Assembly (NCBI GenBank): GCA_029948255.1
Contig: JALIZF010001710.1
Span: 434,001 to 498,000, forward strand
DNA from: Telmatactis stephensoni
Lineage: Eukaryota > Cnidaria > Anthozoa > Actiniaria > Isophelliidae
Length of the DNA stretch: 64,000 nucleotides
Reading direction: 5' to 3'
The translations under genes were made by a program, and so were the position numbers. The notes beneath the pieces are model-generated. The model made no database searches. It had not been told where the DNA came from and saw only the letters and a program-made list of their open reading frames with translations. How positions within the stretch are numbered: the first letter of the stretch is position 1; every line of letters starts with the position of its first letter. Positions 10,646-24,300 of this stretch are shown one piece after another.

Positions 10646-12280
10646 AATAATTCTAATGTCTAATCGGGGTAGTCTATTCGGCGAAGTTTCATTGTGATGC
10701 TAATATGTTTGTCCCAAATCCTTAGGGACATATCGGAACCAATCAAAGTCAGTAATCTAAAGAATGATTTCATATTAAAAGAAAGAGTAAATAAAAGAAC
10801 AAATTTCATATGGACAATTTTAGTTCATCAAGCTTCTTTGTTTTGCTAAATTAATTTCCAGCCAAGGTTTTCGGTAAAATCAGCCAGGAAACCGCACTTG
10901 GTATTTCAGGAACAATCCCAAAGCACTTAGTCTTCAGAAGAACACAGAAGACTTGAAACATCAGAAGAGCTAAGTACTTTCAACTTGATTATAAAATGAG
11001 TACTTCTACTTCACAGTTTCTCGACACATCGGCGAAGCCTATACTAGTTTGTTTTCTCGTCCATGTGGTATCTTTACAAACATTTCAACTTGAAATTTGT
11101 AATTTAAGTGTATATATTTAACGATTAGTCGCTGGCTTGATTATCTAAAGTTACAATTTTCCAGTTAATGATTTTAACAAACATGTTGCATGATTCATTC
11201 AAATGTACGACACGTACATTCTCCTTTGCTCAGTTCGCATCCCGAATCCCGCACCGCAAGTCAAATTCCACATGCACCTACCAGACCTAAATTGGGTCTC
11301 CAGTTTAAATCAAAACTCCAAAAAGTATAGTCTCCCTCGCAGCCGTGTTTAGCCTCGTCACCAAGGGAGACTACAAAAAGTAATACTTTTAGTCAATATT
11401 TGAAGTTTATTAGTTAGAAGCTACACGAATAGGCCTTTTGCATCTAACGGTCACAAGGTACTAAATCGGCCAAACTGGAAGGCAAAAGAATGTAAACAGC
11501 CTCCTAAACAAAAGAACCTTAGCCATTCAAGCTTGACTTGACTTTGTTTTAGATGTCCCAGTGGGGATTTTGCCTTCCAGTACGGCGGATTTTGTACCAT
11601 GTGATCGTAAGATGCAAAAGGCCTATTATTTCCAAACCCCAAGTTCAGTGGGTATTATTTTGTCCAGGTAAAATGTTAAATGAAATCTAGAGCCTCAAAG
11701 TGGCGTACCTTTTGACTAGCAAAATGAAGAGTCTGAGTTTTTTTCTACTTATGAGTGTTAATGTAAAACTTTCAGCTCTTTCAGTGTATGCCACAACAGG
11801 CTGAAAAACCTTTTCTATTGAAATGATTCAGTCTCTTTGTAAATGAGGCATACAACAATATGAACTACTGTTATTCAAATTTTCAGAATTTAGTTTGATG
11901 CATACGCTGAGAAAGACCCAGAATTTGCAGTAATATTAATTTTGTCTTTGACGAAAGCGATATGCGAATTAAGGGAGAGGGGAGGGGTAACGGGAGGGGA
12001 GGAGGGGGGGGGGGTGGGTGGGTGGGAAGGGGAGGATGACAAATTTTAATCAGTGAAGGAATAGGAACCCCAGTGAAAATGTCATAAGAATGAACTAATG
12101 AAGTTTGACGCTGCCATGGCTACAACAGACTACTGAAAGTCAGACTTATATCTAAAATGTATTGATATTTCCCCTCGTTATATTTTTTCAGAGCTTATGT
12201 ATTTGAGTCCATCATGCATTAACTTTTCTTTCTAGGGAAAACAAATTCATAGAAAGACTATAGTGCGAAAAGCTACCTTT

Positions 12281-12464
12281 CAGGGGCGTATCTAGGGTCT
12301 TTCAAAGGGGGGGGGGGGGTCACGGGCACAATTTCCACTTTTTAAAACTCTACACCTTCCCTTCTATGTTCCTATTCTCATATTTATATTTTCTATCGTT
12401 CCCCTGACTTAGAAAGTGGGGTCACGGGCACCGGCCCTAGGACCCCCCTCTAGATACGCCCCTG
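12281..12464. mobile_element. CAG...CTG MITE with 5-bp duplication (184 bp)
   Basis: The ends CAGGGGCGTATCTAGGG and CCCTCTAGATACGCCCCTG are inverted repeats, and CCTTT flanks both sides (12276-12280 and 12465-12469). The interior has no coding potential. CAG termini with a 5 bp duplication fit some hAT groups. It belongs with 33988-34249 and 44882-45079. Confidence 0.85.
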
Positions 12465-13407
12465 CCTTTGTTCGTTTCGTATTACAGATACTTTTATCAA
12501 GGCTGAAAATAACAACATTGCTTTTGAACTATTTTTAAAAACATTAGAACATGAAAATCTCATCACGTATAAAGCCACTGCCATTTTGTGTTCATTACCG
12601 TCTAAAGAAAGCCATTGGGAGACTCTCTCTTACATCATTAACCATTTTAGTATCTATTGTGAATATAACCTATCCTAAAACATCGTGCGTGCGAGTAATA
12701 AATTGTCATAATTTATTCCGCAAAGCTTGTGTATTCCAGTACGTGTGTAACAAATTCGTCACGTCTGCTTTCGATTTTGTGGTTCTTTGAACATTGTCAC
12801 AATATTGGACTGAACCAGGACAATTTTAAATGATGGTCCGCGCATCCTGAACTTTCTGTAAAAATATTACGTCAACATGTAATGTATGATGTCGTGATAG
12901 AGGGTTTTCCCTGAGGGTTTCCCCTGCAGACTTTACAGTTAAGGTAATAGCCCTTCTTCGACTCAAAGAAGAGCAATAAAAATGCATTGTTATTCTAAAA
13001 TTCAGAGGTCCGGATGACCTGTTTTTGTCGCAATCAATAGATAAAAACAAACCAACCGACCACAATAAACAAAAACAAACAAACAAACAAATTACAAAAA
13101 AGAACAGAAATTAGGTTATCTCCACTTATCTGGTTTGTCGGAACTGGTTTATCGGGCAAACAAGGCTCCTCACTTGTGTGCAAAATTCCATACACAGTCT
13201 CCGCAGAGGACTACTAATTATTCATCAGCCGGGAAAATTCCCCTTGGCAACCGGAAATGACGTAAAACAATAACCGGATAATGTAGCTAGGCATGTAATT
13301 TATTCCATCCATCGGCACTTGATCTTTTTTTACGTTCTCTTAAACCTCAGTTGCCTTTGTTCGCTTGTAAGTCATTTGTTCAATGCCTTGGACGACATCA
13401 TCTCAAC
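12465..13407. other. 5' flank of the multicopper oxidase gene
   Basis: Likely promoter and 5' leader. No TATA box or initiator can be called with confidence. A TGACGTAA sequence at 13258-13265 is a CRE-like half site, which could be chance. A CAAACAAA-rich tract lies at 13069-13090. Confidence 0.35.
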
Positions 13408-16400
13408 ATGAGCCAATTGATTATCATTATATTGATAACTACGATAATGTTGTTAGTTAGTGGTATGTCTAGTAATATCTGCATTGAAAGCCTGTGTAAG
13501 TTTCGTTTAGTGATCAGAGAGGTGCAGAGCATGACTTACACAACTATCACGCCACAAGGGTACCTAGGGTCGTACAACGTGCAGTTGACAAACAACGGGA
13601 AACTTGTTTTATCTACAAATACTTACTCTAGGTACGTATTATTACTTTTCGTATCTTGGAAAGCTGGTCCTAGTTGTCATTTTCAAGCACCTCGTTATTT
13701 AATTCATACAAAACATCCTGCGAGTTCTACCGTTTTGCTGTTATATATCGGTTAATTTTAATACAGTACTAAGAAACATTGTTATTCAAGTAAAATATAC
13801 ATGACTTTTCGTGAGAAATGATGAGAATTAATTATCTGCAGTTTCCGGCCATATGACCCAAAATTTGGACCTCCGATGGTTTTAATCCACCCTCATAACC
13901 GACCATCTCCCTTGAGCGACCATTTAACTTGACATTCGGACGGTCGCTAACAGAGTTTCGACTGTACATTACCTTCTACAGACAAGTTCCCAATATCAGT
14001 GTTCCAGTGGACAAGGTTCATACTGTAGACGGTCATACAAGGACAATCATTACAATCAATGACCAATTCCCAGGACCAGCTCTTGAGGTTATGGAAGGAG
14101 CTCAGGTACGTCTTTATGTTCAGTTATGTTAGTATTCGCGTGTTTGTCACGTAATAGTCAAGATATATTTATCACGTATAGAGTGACAGATAAGTCACCG
14201 TATATGTGTCATTCAGTGAAACGGTCGTAGGTCGTGAGCGTTGCCGAGCACGTCTCGTGGCTAGAGTCTAGCAGACTAGCAAGGCGATGTGCTCGGCTAT
14301 TCACGATTACGTCAAATCATTGACTATAATCTTCATTTTAAGCAATACAAAACGTGAACGCATGACTGTATAGCCTGTGTACAGCCGTTTCCCACCCCTC
14401 CCCCCCTACGGGGAAAAACGGGGAGGGAACGTCTGTGAAACGGCGTTCTTAATCGTGTTCCAGGTCATAAATTTGCATATGTAATTAGTTATTTACATAC
14501 AGAGAAAATGAAGATTTTCGAAGAAATAATGAATAATAGCGGGTTTACAACCCTTTATTTGAGTCTTTTAAATCTTTATAAACACTGAGTTAGTGACCAG
14601 AGCAGAGAGAAATGTAAGAGAAATAGTTTATTGTTTTGTTCAGTGCAAGACAAATGTCGGCAGACTCAGTTGTCGAGTCCAATCGACCCTGAACCTCGCT
14701 AAAAAAGTCCTAAAAATGTCATGTAATCAAAGCAGTCAAATCATGTCTTATACACTTTTACTGCTGTGTACTTACTGAATATTCTGATGACTATTTTTAC
14801 TCTAGATTTTGGTCCGATTCGAATGACATGTCTCAGCCTACAAAGCCGTCGGGTTTCATACAGACTTCGGCTTTTGATAGATTTAATTAAGAACAAAATA
14901 GAAGCCTTTGACACCCAGGAGTGAAATTGCCATGTCCAGGAATGTTTTCCTTGATATATTTTCGATGTAACTAGACGACTCTTAGTCGTTCACTCGTGCC
15001 CATGCATGCAGTCGCCCAGAGAGCAGATGTTGTCATGGCGTCCCATGGTGACAACATCGCCAAGGTTGGTGAAATTTTGAAAGTTTTAACCAAACATCGG
15101 CTTAAAAAGGCATTTTTAAAATTTAGATATACGAGCTTCCTTTGACAGCATTTGTCTTACGGTTCTCTATACAACTATTATGTCTGATATTTATTAAGTA
15201 ATTTTATAGCTGCTAGGGTAAAAGCGATTCACGTTGACGAAATGACTGTATTGCATGACGTTGCAGTCACGAAAGCACACCGTCCTGTTTCGATGACCTG
15301 TTTGACCTTGGCCTATTTTCTTTGATATCTCAAATAAAGAGCCAGACAAGCTGTCACTTGAAGCTGCTTGAGTCAAAATATATTGGAAACGAGACCTGCA
15401 TTCCTATACTAAAATCGACTCTTTATTGTCATGAATAAACACAAATAATTGCTCAGCCCTTTCAAATACATCACAGTCATTTTCTAAAGAGTTTATCAAA
15501 GTCTTTCTTGATATTATGCAATGTCGCACAACCAGAACAATGGAGAAGACACGGCGATCAACACGCTCGCTATATTATTTGAACAAAAGATAGGCTGTTT
15601 GAGAAACTGATCAACATTGTAAACAAAAACAATACAATGCATAGAAAAACTTATCCTCGTAGTCACTGATACAAGTCCAAGGGTTCTTCCCTGTGAATGC
15701 ATTAAATGTTCTCTTGGAAGATTCCAACATGGCGTCCATGTTGTTTTTTTCTCTGTCTCTCATCGTGAGAGTAGTTGTCAATGAAGTACCTGCTTACTAA
15801 AACGTTATTTCTTTGTTCCTCTAAGTCCTCTGAGCTACATTTTAGTACATTTGAGTTTCATTTGAGTTCGTTTGAGTATCTTTTGAATTCTTTTGGCTTT
15901 TGAGTTCGCGGAACGACCCGTTCCGAAACTGACGCTCGACATCTTTTAGTATGGTTCTACCGCGAACAGCATGTGCACTTGTATGTATTTTGAGCGTCCC
16001 AGCGGGAAAGAAATTCACCATTATAGTGTTCCAAAGGCGGAATCCAAAGCACAACAACAAAGCATCGAACCTTTGAGCATACAAGTCGCTAGTGTGCGTG
16101 GCCACGTGGTGGCCTCGTTTTCATGGCACATTCTCGACTACGACGAAAGATAGACTTATAGAAAAGGTAAACCTAGACTCGTGCCGGCCTACGGCCTGGG
16201 CACGAGTAAATAGAGAATTAAGCAGTAAAACGGTGTTTGCTTTAGTTCGTTGAAATGGGGGTTCGTTGAAATTCGATCGGCAAAACAATAACAACCAATC
16301 AGATTTGTCCTCAAAATCTTGAGAACCTCACGTGACCACGGAACACGATTAAGAACGCCGTTTCACAGACGTTCCCTCCCCGTTTTTCCCCGTAGGGGGG

Positions 16401-19400
16401 GAGGGGTGGGAAACGGCTGTACACAGGCTAATGACTGTACGTACCGGTTGCGATGTAGAGCACAAGCAAAACATGACAGAGATATATATAAGTGATCGCT
16501 TTCTAATTACTTTTCTGAAATATATTTCGATATTTTAGTGCGAGCCATATATCTGTCCTCTGATATCAACGCGACAGCTAGCCAATCGGGCTATTTTTAG
16601 TAACCGGATGCAGTTTAATTTTCGTCTTACCCTACTCCCGTGTGTCATAAATTTGAAAGAGTTGGATTTCAAAGATTTGAGCTTTTTAAAATCCCACGAT
16701 CGAGTTCAAATTTATTCCAAATTCCACGAGAAAACCATGCATATGATTTCTTAATAATAATAAACTTGAATAATAATAAAATTTGTATATGTATGGTCAT
16801 GAAATCATTTGATTTTGAGAAAATTCCCGCCAAAACACCAAAAGTATTGCAAAATTATTTCTCGGCATGTTTGTAGCTTCCAAATTTATCTGTCTTTTTT
16901 GTTTCTTTGTAGAAGTGTGCAAATTTTGAAATTTTTGGATCAGAAGTGTCAATTTATGACGCACGGGAGTAGGGTAAGACGAAAATTAAACTGCATCCGC
17001 TTACTAAAGACCAACCGAGAATTATCATGGCGCGCGCGTATTAAGTTTCCCTCTCCTATTTATGCCCTCTTGGTCATAATCATCAGCAGAAGCAGCGTAC
17101 CGTGCGCAGACTCAGTAGTGATGCATCACTTCAATTGGATTTTTGCATGTTCATCACTAGTGCGTACCAGGCTTTAATTTAACGCTTTATTTGTTTTAGG
17201 TAGTTGTCAATGTAGTAAATGAACTTCAATATGATGGACTAACGATTCATTTTCATGGAATGCACATGAAAAACAACCCATGGATGGACGGAGCAGCGTA
17301 TATAACCCAGTGTCCAGTTAGACCAAAGGTGGGTGGTATGTAACCCAGTGTTCAGTCAGACCAAAGGTGGGTGGTATGTAGCCCAGTGTCCAGTTAGACC
17401 AAAGGTGGGCGGTATGTAACTCAGTGTCCAGTCAGACCAAAGGTGGGCGGTATGTAACCCAGTGTCCAGTCAGACCAAAGGTGGGTGGTATGTAACCCAG
17501 TGTCCAGTTAGACCAAAGGTGGGTGTTATGTAACCCAGTGTCCAGTTAGACCAAAGGTGGGCGGTATGTAACCCAGTGTCTTGTTAGACCAAAGGTGGGT
17601 GGTATGTAGCCCAGCGTCCAGTTAGACCAAAGGTGGGTGTTATGTAACCCAGTGTCCAGTCAGACCAAAGGTGGGTGGTATGTAACCCAGTGTCCAGTTA
17701 GACCAAAGGTGGGTGGTATTGTGTGCAACTATATAGAAGCTAATAACTGTTATTTTCGTGTTTACCAGGAAAGCTTTGAGTATCGATTCATAGCAAGTCC
17801 AGCGGGTACGCACTGGTACCATTCACATCTTGAAGCACAGCGAGCTGATGGTTTGTTTGGTCCACTGATTGTTCACAGGTTTGTTGACATTCACTTTAGT
17901 CATACTACTAGCTGTGAAAAAAAGAAAGGAAGGAAGGAAGAAAGAAAGAAAGGAAAAAGGAAAGAAAGAAAGAAAGAGAGAAAGAGAAAGAAAGAGAGAA
18001 AGAAAGAAAGAAAAAGAAAGGAAAAAGTCACACGGTGTGTAAGGTCACAGCACGAAATTCTAAAAGTTTTCAACGCGCGCGCGCATTCCATTTCCTGTTG
18101 TAGATTTTGAAGGAATTTGCATTGAACACGATAGCCTGCGTCACATCCGGACTTTTCCTCCGGTAAGTAAACGGAGGAAAAGTCCGGATGTGACGCAGGC
18201 TATGAACACGATAGACAAGGCGCATTTTCGAAAAATCAGATACCTCGAGGCATTTTGGGGTAGAGGCTGGTAACATAACTATTCTAAACCGATTTTTCAT
18301 GCTGAATGCGAATATGACTGTTACCAAGACGTATTCTGCAATCTTATACGTGTAAATGACGTATTTTGTGAATTGCTACAGTCATTTCTACTAACGGCTT
18401 TTTCATGTAATTCCAAAAGTTCCCAAACTTAAAAACAATGACCATAGCTGGAAAGAGCATATCAAAATCAGTAAAACTGTGAAGTTTGAAGGATATCAAT
18501 TGAAAAATCAAGGAGATACGAATTTTCAAAAATCGAAATTTTGTACAAAAACACTTACAGTTATGCAAGAGATACAAACAAATTTCGATTTTTGAAAATT
18601 CGTATCTCCTTGATTTTTCAACTGATATCCTTCAAACTTCACAGTTTTACTGATTTTGATATGCTCTTTCCAGCTATGGTAATTGTTTTTAAGTTTGGGA
18701 ACTTTTGGAATTACATGAAAAAGCCGTTAGTATGAAATGACTGTAACAATTCACAAAATACGTCATTTACACGTATAAGATTGCAGAATACGTCTTGGTA
18801 ACAGTCATATTCGCATTCAGCATGAAAAATTAGTTTAGAATAGTTATGTTACCAGCCTCTACTCCAAAATGCCTTCTGCACCTTTTGCGATCGACTTTTT
18901 CAGTTTTGCGCCTTGTCTACGACAGAAGTTTTAAGTTAGAAGCAGCGTTCGTCTTATGCATTTTACACTCTGCACATGTGTCCAATCTTAGACAATGCGT
19001 ATACCATAGTAACTTTATAATAACAATAGATAGACATATTGACAGTTTGGACATTTTGGCGCTATAGTTTCCAATGTCTGGGTGCACGTGATTTTCCATA
19101 CTGCAGGGCCCTTTCCAGTAAATATAAGAATAGAAAATGGAGTTTCTTGCTCTTTTTTTAGGTCCAAGCGTTCAACTAAGTTACGGCTCAGTACATTGGT
19201 CGTACATTTCTCCCAAAGCCAAGCCATGTGCAGCGCAAGATTAGAAATATCCTAATCAAACGTTGTTATTGTAGATCTCGTCCCAGCCTACCGTACATGA
19301 CGATGATGATCAATGACTGGTACTCCATTACTTCAGATGAGTTGCTGCTTAGAAGTCCGTACTTTTTACCCACACCGGGGTCTGGGGATACATTCCAAGA

Positions 19401-21323
19401 TGGTCATGAAAGAAGTAAGATTCTTGATCAAATGTGTGTCTTCTTTTTAATAGCAAATCCTAAAGGCTTAATGTTTGAATCGCATTACATCCCAAGTTGC
19501 ACCAACAAACGCCCGGGTTGGCTCAATTAGTTGGGCGCCGATCATCATTCGGTTTAAGGTCGGGGTTCGATTCCTGGTCGGACCAACACTTAGAGACTTA
19601 AAATAATTGAGGTGCTGCCATTGTAATGATATATGCAAATGGTTAAGGACGTCAAACCATGGGCATCGTCTCTCCACATTTCATCACATGCATTGGAGGG
19701 ACGTTAAGGGGTCTTAAGAACTTCAGGGAGAGTAGACCATGAAGCTGCCGGTGTGTGTTGTCTGGCCTATAACAACTTCTAACGCAGCTGTTTCTCTGTA
19801 TTGAAGGGTCGCTGTATCGAAAAAAATAAAAAAATAGAAAAAAGTAGACTCGAACTCCCAAGGGAAACGCGGGAAATAGTTCGAGACAGCAGGGGTTCTA
19901 GTTTACCAAATGGTGTTGAATTTCATGTATGTTGTCTGTGTGCTTAAGAATGTCTTTGCTAGACGTGAACGATTTACTGTACCACACAAAATAAACAGAA
20001 ACCAGAATTTCACGAGACTCGGAATAATTTTTCTGCACTTTTTACATTATCAGGATAACAGAAATTCAAAATTCTTGTAGTCTTTTGCGAGATTTATCGC
20101 CACCAAGAAGCAAGGATGGCACAGTTGGTTAGTGCGCGGCTTTCGGTGCGAGAGATCCCGAGTTCGATTCCCAGTGACCTCAAATTCTTTCCTTTCCGTG
20201 TAGCTTTAAATACCCATAAAACGGAACACTGATGGAGAGAGGGGGTACGGTAGAATGAGCGCACCCGCGTCGGCTTCCTGCATGGAGACCTGCAGCTTCT
20301 AGCTTTGCTTCTAGCGGAAGGAACTTCCGACGTTAAATATATAGAGGATATTACACGGTTGGCGCAAAGATATGAATTTTATTTTCGAGTGCGTGAAAAA
20401 CAATATCTTACGAGCGAGCTGCAGGCGAGCGAGTAAAATGTTGTTTTAACACTCGAAGATAAAATTCATATCTTCAAGCCAACAGTGTAATGTTCTTTTT
20501 ATATGGACAAACTGAGGCAAACTAAATATAAACATAAGTTTAATTTTAATTTCATTTCAATGCAAACAATTTTTGGCAGAAACAAGCGACAAGAAACTGG
20601 GGGGAAATATTTTTAGGTCGCGCGCGTACATCCGGGACATTTGGTACATAACTTTAGTGAAAATATGGAAAATACGAGTGTTTTAGTTTCCGGTATAAAA
20701 ACACTATTATCCATATAATAATGTGCTTTACCTTTACCTTTACCCAAATTGAAAGGTTTTTGAATCAATTTGTTTGAGTAAGGGAGGTTCCACTGTAAAA
20801 CGCATTCTGGATGCTGCATTGATTTGGATCATCAAGCAGCACCATGGCCGTAGGAAACGTATTTATACCGCTTTTACCACACACACACACACAAAAGAAA
20901 ATTCTTTATTTTAATGAGGGTATAGACATTATTACCGGTGACCCGGTAGTTTACATAATGGCCCTCAATTAAGAATCCCAACTGGCAAGGAGGCGAACCA
21001 GTTGGCTATATTACAAGCATGGCCGAGAAACTGAATTTGAACTAATCGAAATCGGAACAAATTCAGTCTCAGCTAGTGGCCAGAGCGGGAATCGAACCTG
21101 GGACCGCCAGATTGCGAGACCAACGCTTTGACATGTAGCTCACACAAACCACGCACACGCACCAGCCAGGATCTCTCTTTTCTTCCTGACAAGAGGTGTT
21201 GGTTCTTTAACGTCTCTCTAATGCAGGGTTTTGTGTTAATTATGTGGAGAGACGGTAACTACGTACGGTTTAACATCCTTATCTGACAAAATTTGAACCA
21301 CCACCACCACCACCACCACCACC

Positions 21324-21355
<32 letters not shown>

Positions 21356-24300
21356 CACCAACAAGAACAACAACAACAACAACAACAACAACACCAACAA
21401 CAACAAAACAAGAATTAACAACAACGGTTTATTTGTACTCTTAACTGTACATGGAAAAGATGAAGTGACATGAAGTAATAAACTCACAAAACATGAAAAG
21501 CACAGCTGCTTAGAAATAGTAGCAAATCGACCAGCGCTCATCGGGCAACTGAGCCAACCAGGCGGCGATAACGACCGACCGAGCAACCAGGTAGGCTCAG
21601 ATTTCAGCCGTCAAGGATTCGTACGCCCGCGATACGGGATGAGTATCACGGGCGCACGAATCCCTGACCGCTGAAATCTGAGCCTAGCAACCAGGCAGTC
21701 CGAGCCGATTTGACGTTAAACGTTGCCTAAATTTTTCCCTTATTCAAGGTTTTCTTTTCGATGGCTCCGAAACAACTCCATTGGTGTATTGGTCTAGTCT
21801 TATCAATGGCAGAGGAAGGCTTAAAAACAATACCGCACCACTTAGTGTGTTTACTGTAAAACCAGGCAAGAAATACCGTATTCATCTGGTCTTTGCAAGC
21901 CTGGAGTACTATCATCGGTAAGAAAGGCTACATCACCTGGCCTTGTAAAATTAGGTCGGAATTTTCATTTTTTTTAAAACGACTTGATGAATATTTTTGT
22001 TGTTGATAATGAATTGCTCCCTTCAGAAGGGCACTGAATCCTACTCAAGGTAGTTAAGGCCTGGGTCAGTGGCTAAATCGGGCGAAATATGTTTTTTGTG
22101 CTGTAGCACGAATTTTAAACCAGAAATATATGATATTCGTCACAACGTGAGATATTCATAAAACAATGAGCCTTAAGTGCTAAGTTTGTGATTTCAGCGG
22201 TCACGTGACCAGATAGGTCGATTATTGTAACAAAATGTTTGAAAATTTTTCCGCACTCGAGTATTAGCGAAAAGAAAACGCAAATGCTTGAAACGTAGTT
22301 CTTTTAAGTGAGTCTATTCCATTTTGATTAGAGAACATGACTATCGATTTTCATTAAAGCGATTTTCAGCAAAACAGGTCACGTGACCAAAACTCAAAAT
22401 AATACTTTGCTTAATATCTCCCAGCCAATTGTCAAAAGTCCAGATGTCTACACAAAACTATTTAGGACTGAACCTTCTTCATGCATTAGAGGTGTTATTT
22501 CTGTTTTTTAAGTGAAATTGAACTGCGGATTCAAGAAAAACGAAGTTTCGTCGTAATTGGTCACGTGACTACCCTACATCCAAAACACTAAGTTAAGGTC
22601 ACTCAACTAGTTATTATTTAACATTGTACCAAGTGAAATAAGTTTTGCATTGTTATACCTTACATAGCACAACAAAAACTTTCCAAGGTCAAACAAGGTC
22701 AAACCCAGGCCTTAACTACCTTGAGTAAATGCGTACGGGGTATGGCCCCTACATTCTCGCATTATTACTAAACTTAGTAGTACACTCTAGTGTATCACCC
22801 GATGTCTGCACACGTTATGCAGCATGTTTAACCCTCCTATGAGAAATCTATCCTAATAGAAGAATGTTTTTCAGGTTTTCTATAGACCAACACGAGCTAA
22901 CTGTTGTGGAGTCAGATGGACACCCAGTTAAACCAGTCAACGTAGAATCGTTGATAGGATTCATGGGAGAGCGTTTTGTAGTTGAAATCACAGCTAATCA
23001 GACCGTGGGTCAGTACTGGATTCGAGCCACGGTAATGAGGACTGGTACGTCCCGAAACCCTGTGCCTGATGGGAAAGATGAAAAGGTATTGGCCATTCTA
23101 CGATACGAGGGTGCAGACGACAAAGAACCAAGAACTATTCCAAGAACATGTACTGCAATTGTACCGTGCAAAGTTCTTAACTGTGCTTGGGCTATTTACC
23201 ACAAAGTATGGTACCCTAATCGAGTTTGTATTCCACTTGCTGATCTTCGTCTTGATACTAGTGTATATTCTATGGAAGAGGTCCTCGATGAAGAAGATGT
23301 CGTCGAGTTGTTTCTTAACTTTGATTTTAACTTTGGTTCTTCAATTAATCAGCATAGAAACGTCCTACCGCGTGCACCGCTTTATCAAGAAGCAAAAACG
23401 TGGGAAATCACACCGTGTGCACGTGACTGCAAAGAGAAAGGTTGCCTATGTACACACGTGATCAACCTGCCAGCCAATAAAACCATTCATCTAGTAATGA
23501 CGTCAAATAGGGATGAAAGTAACCCACAGATATTTCAAATGCATCATCCCGTTCACTTGCATGGTTACAGTTTCCAGGTAAAAACATTGTGATACTTGAG
23601 CAGTTTTCGTATGACTGTGAAAACGGAACAATCACGGCACAGTCATGGCACGGTCACGGTACGGTAACGACAAGATCACGACACGGTCACGACATAGTAG
23701 AGCAGATTTCGTATGAGTGTGAAACGTACCGCGCCGTGCCGTAACCGTGTTAGTGCCGTGATCTCTATAAAAACATTCGAAATTTCTGCCGTAACCGTGC
23801 CGTGACCATCATCATCATCATCATCATCATCATTTATTAAGTTAGTAAGGCCTGGTGGCATCACACTAACTATAAAAAAGATAAACTATATACAATAATA
23901 AAATACTCCTCATAAAATTAGACAAAATATTTGTCACTAAACAACTTAATCTAAATATTTTGATAATTCTTCTTTGAACCTGTCCAATGAAGGGATCATG
24001 GCGATATCTAGCGGGGAGTTATTCCAATCTCTAGCAGTTCTGATAAAAAAAGAATATTTGAAGGATATCCTTTGAACTTATCGGGACTTGTAATTTGAAC
24101 TTATGACTATTGCGTGTACGCATTTCCTTAGATAATTGCAAATAAGAATGTTTGTCCTACATCACAATATTATGAATACATTTATACAACAATGTCAGAC
24201 GTGAAATTTTCCTTCTTTTTTCAAGCGGTTGCAGTTCTAGTTTTTTCTAGCATACTTGTGACACTGGATGTATATTTGTAATCTCCTGTACAGAATCGGG

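Larger units (their letters stand above)
8638..12280. other. Gene-free stretch between the SRCR/FN3 gene and the multicopper oxidase gene
   Basis: No exon with domain similarity was seen. The separately listed items inside are the perfect hairpin at 9436-9478 and a SINE at 10320-10645. There is also a G-rich run around 12000-12025. The many short open frames look like chance. Confidence 0.45.

Noticed and set aside
15842..16153. Overlapping short frames inside the 2-kb MULE-like element
   Set aside because: No DDE, MULE or zinc-finger motif visible; treated as non-coding interior.
17637..18110. 157-residue plus frame through the minisatellite and oxidase exon 4
   Set aside because: Only 17769-17878 is exon; the rest is intronic minisatellite and a GAAA tract.
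19511..19590. tRNA-like head with good A and B boxes
   Set aside because: Lacks a proper anticodon arm and acceptor pairing and is joined to a SINE body with A-rich tail; not a functional tRNA gene.
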